DNA of 64,000 nucleotides from Trichopria drosophilae (taxonomy: Eukaryota > Arthropoda > Insecta > Hymenoptera > Diapriidae). Positions within the stretch are counted from its first letter, which is position 1. Each line of letters begins with the position of its first letter. The notes below the pieces were generated by a model. That model saw nothing but the letters and a program-made list of their open reading frames with translations. It did not search any database and was not told the DNA's origin. The stretch covers positions 2,480,001 to 2,544,000 of the forward strand of contig CM059582.1 of NCBI GenBank assembly GCA_030407085.1. The letters are read 5' to 3'. Positions 59,726-64,000 of the stretch are shown piece after piece. The translations under genes were made by a program, and so were the position numbers.

Positions 59726-59925
59726 TATGTGAAACAGTGAAAATTCACTGATTGCCATAGTTAAAAAGGAGCCACCGATATGTAGTGAAATTTCACTGTT
59801 TTAGTCAGCTTTATTAAACAATAATATTAAAATAAACTGTTTATGCAGTGAATATGATGGAAATCACTGACTCAGCAGTGATTATTCGTTCACTGAATAA
59901 AGTAGTGAATTTTTCACTGTTTCTA
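59726..59925. mobile_element. MITE-like foldback, ~200 bp
   Basis: GAAACAGTGAAAATTCACT (59731-59749) is the near complement of AGTGAATTTTTCACTGTTTC (59904-59923). Further CAGTGAAT/ATTCACTG words occur inside. A TA lies close to each end, but the exact border is uncertain. Confidence 0.6.
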
Positions 59926-62884
59926 ATGGAGAAGGTATGTCTTTCCCATTCTCTTAACGAGAAATTTAGTATAAATAGTATACAAAATTGGTAAAAAAAA
60001 GATTTGTTTTAAAAATCGAAGTTCATAGTTGAATATTTTAGTTATGGTGCAAAGTTTCCTCGTTTTTTTCATAGCCTCCGCGACGCTCGAGGGGCCATAA
60101 CGTATGAACCAAGTAATTATTATTATTCTGCATTTTGTTAATCTCAAAGGGTATTTGCCTAATTAAAATATTACTTCATAATAACGCATGTCCAAATATT
60201 AAAAGTAAAAGTATATAATAAGGAAATGTTACCATCAAAATATTACCGTTCGACACTTACGGCGTGAAACCAGCGGTACATAGTGTTAAAGAAATCTTAA
60301 TGTTTTTGCAACCATCATCGTTTTGTTGATTTTGTATGTTTTAACCAATTTCGTAGTTTATTGCATACGTTATTGATTATATTAAAGAATTCTTTTTGGT
60401 TTTTTGAGGATCATAAACAAGTAGAGTTATCCTAGCCACCTCGATTAGGTATCCGTGTGTCATATACCAAGAAAATTCTAACTAAATGAATATAGATTGA
60501 AATAAGTGAATAACTAATAATAATAAGGAAATAACTAAGTAAAATTAACTAAATTACCGAATGGGGAATAATTATTTTGTGGTTTTTGAAGCTACATATA
60601 ATCATACTAGTTAAACGAAAGTTGGATTCTAAAGAGAGTTGGTAACTAAATTTTTGTCAGTTGTACAATTTATAAGTTAAAAATTGCTACAGATTTATTT
60701 GCACTAAGTAACTCACCATTTAATTCAATTTACTAAATATTTTTCTCAGTGTATCATTTATTCGTTCCGTATAAGTCTTTGGAGTGGATATAAACAAAAT
60801 AGCCGTAGCATCCATCGTGTTAAAAGCGAAAAAGATTTCAGGACTGTTCTTAAACGAAATATACGAGAGATTATACAACAATTGAAAGTTGGCTTTGTAG
60901 GTCAAGGTTTTCATTTTGTTTAATTAATTCTTAAAATAAACTAATAAAAAAAAATACTGCGGCTTTTTCCCTTTTCTCCCTTCGTTTTTAAGTTTTTTAA
61001 AAGATAAATCTTTGTAAATCGGGATGCAAATATGTAACAAATCTGGTATATATTTATTACTTCTTTGAACTCAAAGATATACTTAATATTTTAATATTTT
61101 TTAGACTTTTTATTGTATATCTTTTAGTGAAAAAATTGCGAAAACAACATTTATAATCAGATTTTCTTTGAGCTGTTTTATAGGTATATTTGTCTGAACT
61201 ATTTATCGCCATGTATTATAAAGTTTTCTATTTTAATGATACCGTTTTGCGTGTTGCTTATTACCATTTGGTAGTAATATTTCACTTCATATTATACTCA
61301 TTTATGGAAACAAAAATATGATATGCTTTTAACATCGCATGTAGATTATTTATTTACTTATTTATCGTAAAACTTTATTCACTTGTCTTCAATTACACAA
61401 TAAAACTGACTTCCAACCAATAAACAAGATTAACGGCCACTGATTTTAAAATTGAGATCGGGACAATTTGCAAAAGATATTAAAATTATCATAGCTAACA
61501 ATCGGTTCCACTCAATGTTGATATCTCTCATTAAAAGGACTACACACGAACGATGTTTCAGTGAATAACTATTTATATGATATTAGTTATTCGTTGTTGT
61601 TTAAATTTTGTTACTTTTACAATTATTTCTAAAACAATGATGGGATTTAATGTCTTTAGAACCTACTAGCTAATAAAAGTATATAAAAGACGCTTTTAAC
61701 CCCTGGTAACGACAACACTACTTACTCCCGTGGTTTTCGTGTTGCTCAAAGTGACGAATATTGATAAAAGTAGGACCTATTTTGATTTTTAATTTCTAAT
61801 TTTTGAGTTCTCGATAGCGGTGGGTGAAATGTATTATGCATCCAGTACAAAACTTTGTATTTTAAATTAGTTAAACGTTTGTCTTTTTAGTTAAAATTCT
61901 GCAAGTATAGTAATTCACATGATATTATTCACGATGATTACGAAATGTCAGTTACTGCATACATGTTTCAGAGAGCAAAGTTGATAAAACATTTCAGAGA
62001 CATAAACGCATTTTACCAAATTATAATGGATTTTATTAATATTATTAAACACGATGAACAAAAATATTCAAATTATCCTTTGTTTCCTTTATCGCTGTTT
62101 TAGCTAAAACATGGTGGTTAGCGTATAAAAAAACTATTTATTTTACGTTTCGCCTATTTGCATGCCCTTTTCAGAAAAGATGGATCCTCCTATTATTATT
62201 TTATTTACATGTGTGCTACGAAAAAAACTAATACCTATCAGAAATTCAGGAAAATTTATCCTACTGAATTTTTTAATAAGATTTTTGAATTAATTAGTGG
62301 TTTATTATATTTTGTAATATAGAATTTGATTATATAAAAAATGAAAAATAATTTAGTAGACCGATGAAACGAGGAAGTACGTTCTTATAGAAAAATCAAT
62401 TTATTATATATTTCAGTCCTGCAAGACGATAAATTGTAAATAAAATATACTTGAAACATTGAACTAAATATTAACATCATCTTAACCGGAAACCCAAGCA
62501 ACAAAATTTATTACTTTTCCATCGAAAAATTGCCTTGTACCTTTCAATACCTGGTCCACAACTTTAAAGTTAAAATTACCTAAATAACAAAATTTTTCTT
62601 ACAGGTTGAATATTTTACTATTTCGTAGAAACTCCAAATCACGAGCCCGCTATTAGTAGATAGAAATTACTTGAAAAATAATATTGCTGTTTTATTCACT
62701 ATATGAATGAAAAGGCCAGGATTCGAAATTAAAAGTTGCATAATTCCAGAAATTAATAAACCGAAAAATAAATTATACGACGTTGGTGCGGTAATTAAGT
62801 CTCTGAGTTTATCTTTTTACCATGACATTACCGAATCATTTGTTTTAAGTAATTAGAATGATCGATTAATAAATGGACAATGAG

Positions 62885-62970
62885 CCGAGTAGAAATTTAT
62901 TAAGGCTCTGATCAGGGACTGACCAAAAGCGTTATACTCTGATCAGGGCCTGAACAAATTTCTACTCGGG
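62885..62970. repeat. Hairpin with CCGAGTAGAAATTT arms
   Basis: CCGAGTAGAAATTT (62885 on) pairs with AAATTTCTACTCGG (ending 62969). Inside, CTCTGATCAGGG occurs twice in direct orientation (62906 and 62937). GC content exceeds that of the flanks. Confidence 0.7.
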
Positions 62971-63663
62971 TGATTACCGCGCTAATATTGTATTTAATGT
63001 TTCAGAATTTTAATCCCTTCAGATATTTTACTTTTGGATTTTCCAATTAATGTACTTGCGAAATAATGGTCATTTAGAATTTTAAATGCGGCCGAAAAAA
63101 ATTACTTCAAGGTGAAAGAGAAAGTTTTTTTATGATAAATAAATTACTTCTTCAAGCTTATTTTCGCGGCAGATTAAAGAAAACAACTGGCATCAGTATA
63201 TGAGAAATATTTTCTTCGAACGTACTATATAACACTTTATTATATACCAAATTCATCTGTACAAAACTGACTTCATCTGTACTTTGTTTCATTTTCTACA
63301 TTACGCCTTTATTAAAGCATTAGTCCTGCAGTACTACCATAACAATGTAGTACATCATACGTATACAACATAAGTAGTTCTACACTTGTATGTTAAGAAG
63401 AGAGGTTCGAAACAAAGCCAACATTACCAATTTTTGATCTACTACAGGTCCGTTTTATGAAATTCGGACTATATTAAAAATGTCTTTTTCCTTGTATTAC
63501 CAAATTTCGACGTCAAATTACTTCCATTTTGGTACCCTCTTACTTAAATCAACTTTTATTTCAGGTAAATGAGTTGTGGACTAGAAAATGTCGTCCTGAT
63601 GGATAGTCGAATGAAGTAATTTTCCATTATTTCGCTATTTTTTATTTATTTTTTAACACTCCG

Positions 63664-63728
63664 GGAGTAGAACTCGAGTTTGCGCCCTACAGCGAAATCT
63701 TGGGGCGCAAATTATCGTGCCCTACTCC
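63664..63728. repeat. Hairpin with GCGCC arms
   Basis: GGAGTAG/CTACTCC form the outer pair and TTTGCGCCC/GGGCGCAAA the inner pair (63679-63687 with 63703-63711). It is similar in kind to the GCGCAC cluster at 10380. Role unknown. Confidence 0.6.
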
Positions 63729-64000
63729 TGTTGCATTAAAAAATATCGTATGCAACACGGACGAAATATAAATCTCTGATATCGGTAATTACGCCCTTAT
63801 ATAATATACTATTTTAACGCACTGTAAAACTAACTCAACCCAAAATAGTATTTGATGTGGTATTTATGCCTTGTTTTTATTAAAGCCGTTTTTACATAAG
63901 ACACAAGAATTATACAGGTTCCAAAATAAAAGAATACAGAATTCGAGTTATTTCGTAAGCCAATTGATTATTTTTAATTTATGTTATATTTATGTTTGGT

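Larger units (their letters stand above)
58961..64000. other. Intergenic, repeats only
   Basis: Apart from the foldbacks at 59726, 62885 and 63664 and the hammerhead-like trace at 62144, nothing is recognised. The frames at 59252 and 59538 are less AT-rich than their surroundings but show no known motif. Confidence 0.55.

Noticed and set aside
59252..59732. Two short plus-strand ORFs as host exons
   Set aside because: Slightly less AT-rich, but no family motif and no linked splice sites were recognised.
1..64000. CRISPR array, bacterial operon or integrated prokaryotic segment
   Set aside because: No regular spaced repeats, no clustered intact ORFs, and composition and splice structure are eukaryotic throughout.

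Overview
The window looks like AT-rich nuclear DNA from an arthropod, most likely an insect. It has GT-AG introns, a single ABCG transporter gene spread over more than 46 kb, dispersed 5S rRNA genes of animal type, and arthropod-style transposons (CR1-like and Jockey-like non-LTR elements, a DIRS-like remnant, a tRNA-derived SINE, many short foldback elements). Nothing bacterial is visible: no operons, no Shine-Dalgarno sites, no CRISPR. The order cannot be fixed from the sequence alone.

The only recognisable host protein gene is a plus-strand ABCG half-transporter, subfamily ABCG1/ABCG4-like. Its last seven coding exons are present: 8090-8285, 11103-11250, 33588-33827, 36325-36441, 39609-39872, 51464-51720 and 53919-54257. 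They splice in phase into 519 codons plus a stop. These cover the nucleotide-binding domain from just after Walker A through the whole six-helix membrane domain. The Walker A exon and start codon must lie upstream of base 1 or in an exon not recognised here. The 3' UTR probably ends near 55.6 or 55.95 kb.

The introns hold nearly everything else. Intron 1 (8286-11102) carries a foldback cluster, and a tandem duplication lies just before exon 1. Intron 2 (22.3 kb) is AT-rich and holds SINE copies, a dispersed AT-rich repeat and a GC-richer island with a 53-codon ORF. Intron 3 holds an apparently intact 5S rRNA gene. Intron 4 holds a hairpin element. Intron 5 (11.6 kb) is a nest: a Jockey-like retrotransposon is split by a CR1-like element that has lost its reverse transcriptase. 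Beside that element sits a 3.33-kb DNA transposon with 0.48-kb terminal inverted repeats, which itself carries nested foldback sequences. The same intron also has a long inverted repeat with an inserted hammerhead-like motif, a 5S fragment and a second 5S gene. Intron 6 holds a 1.27-kb near-perfect palindrome.

Downstream of the gene (56-64 kb) there is a decayed DIRS-like reverse transcriptase, several short hairpin elements, and no recognisable host gene. All protein-coding transposon remnants are on the same strand as the ABCG gene, and all show stops, frameshifts or deletions. The most unusual features are the two intronic 5S genes sharing an upstream element at identical spacing, the transposon whose terminal repeat encodes the end of its own transposase, and the retrotransposon reduced to its two ends.
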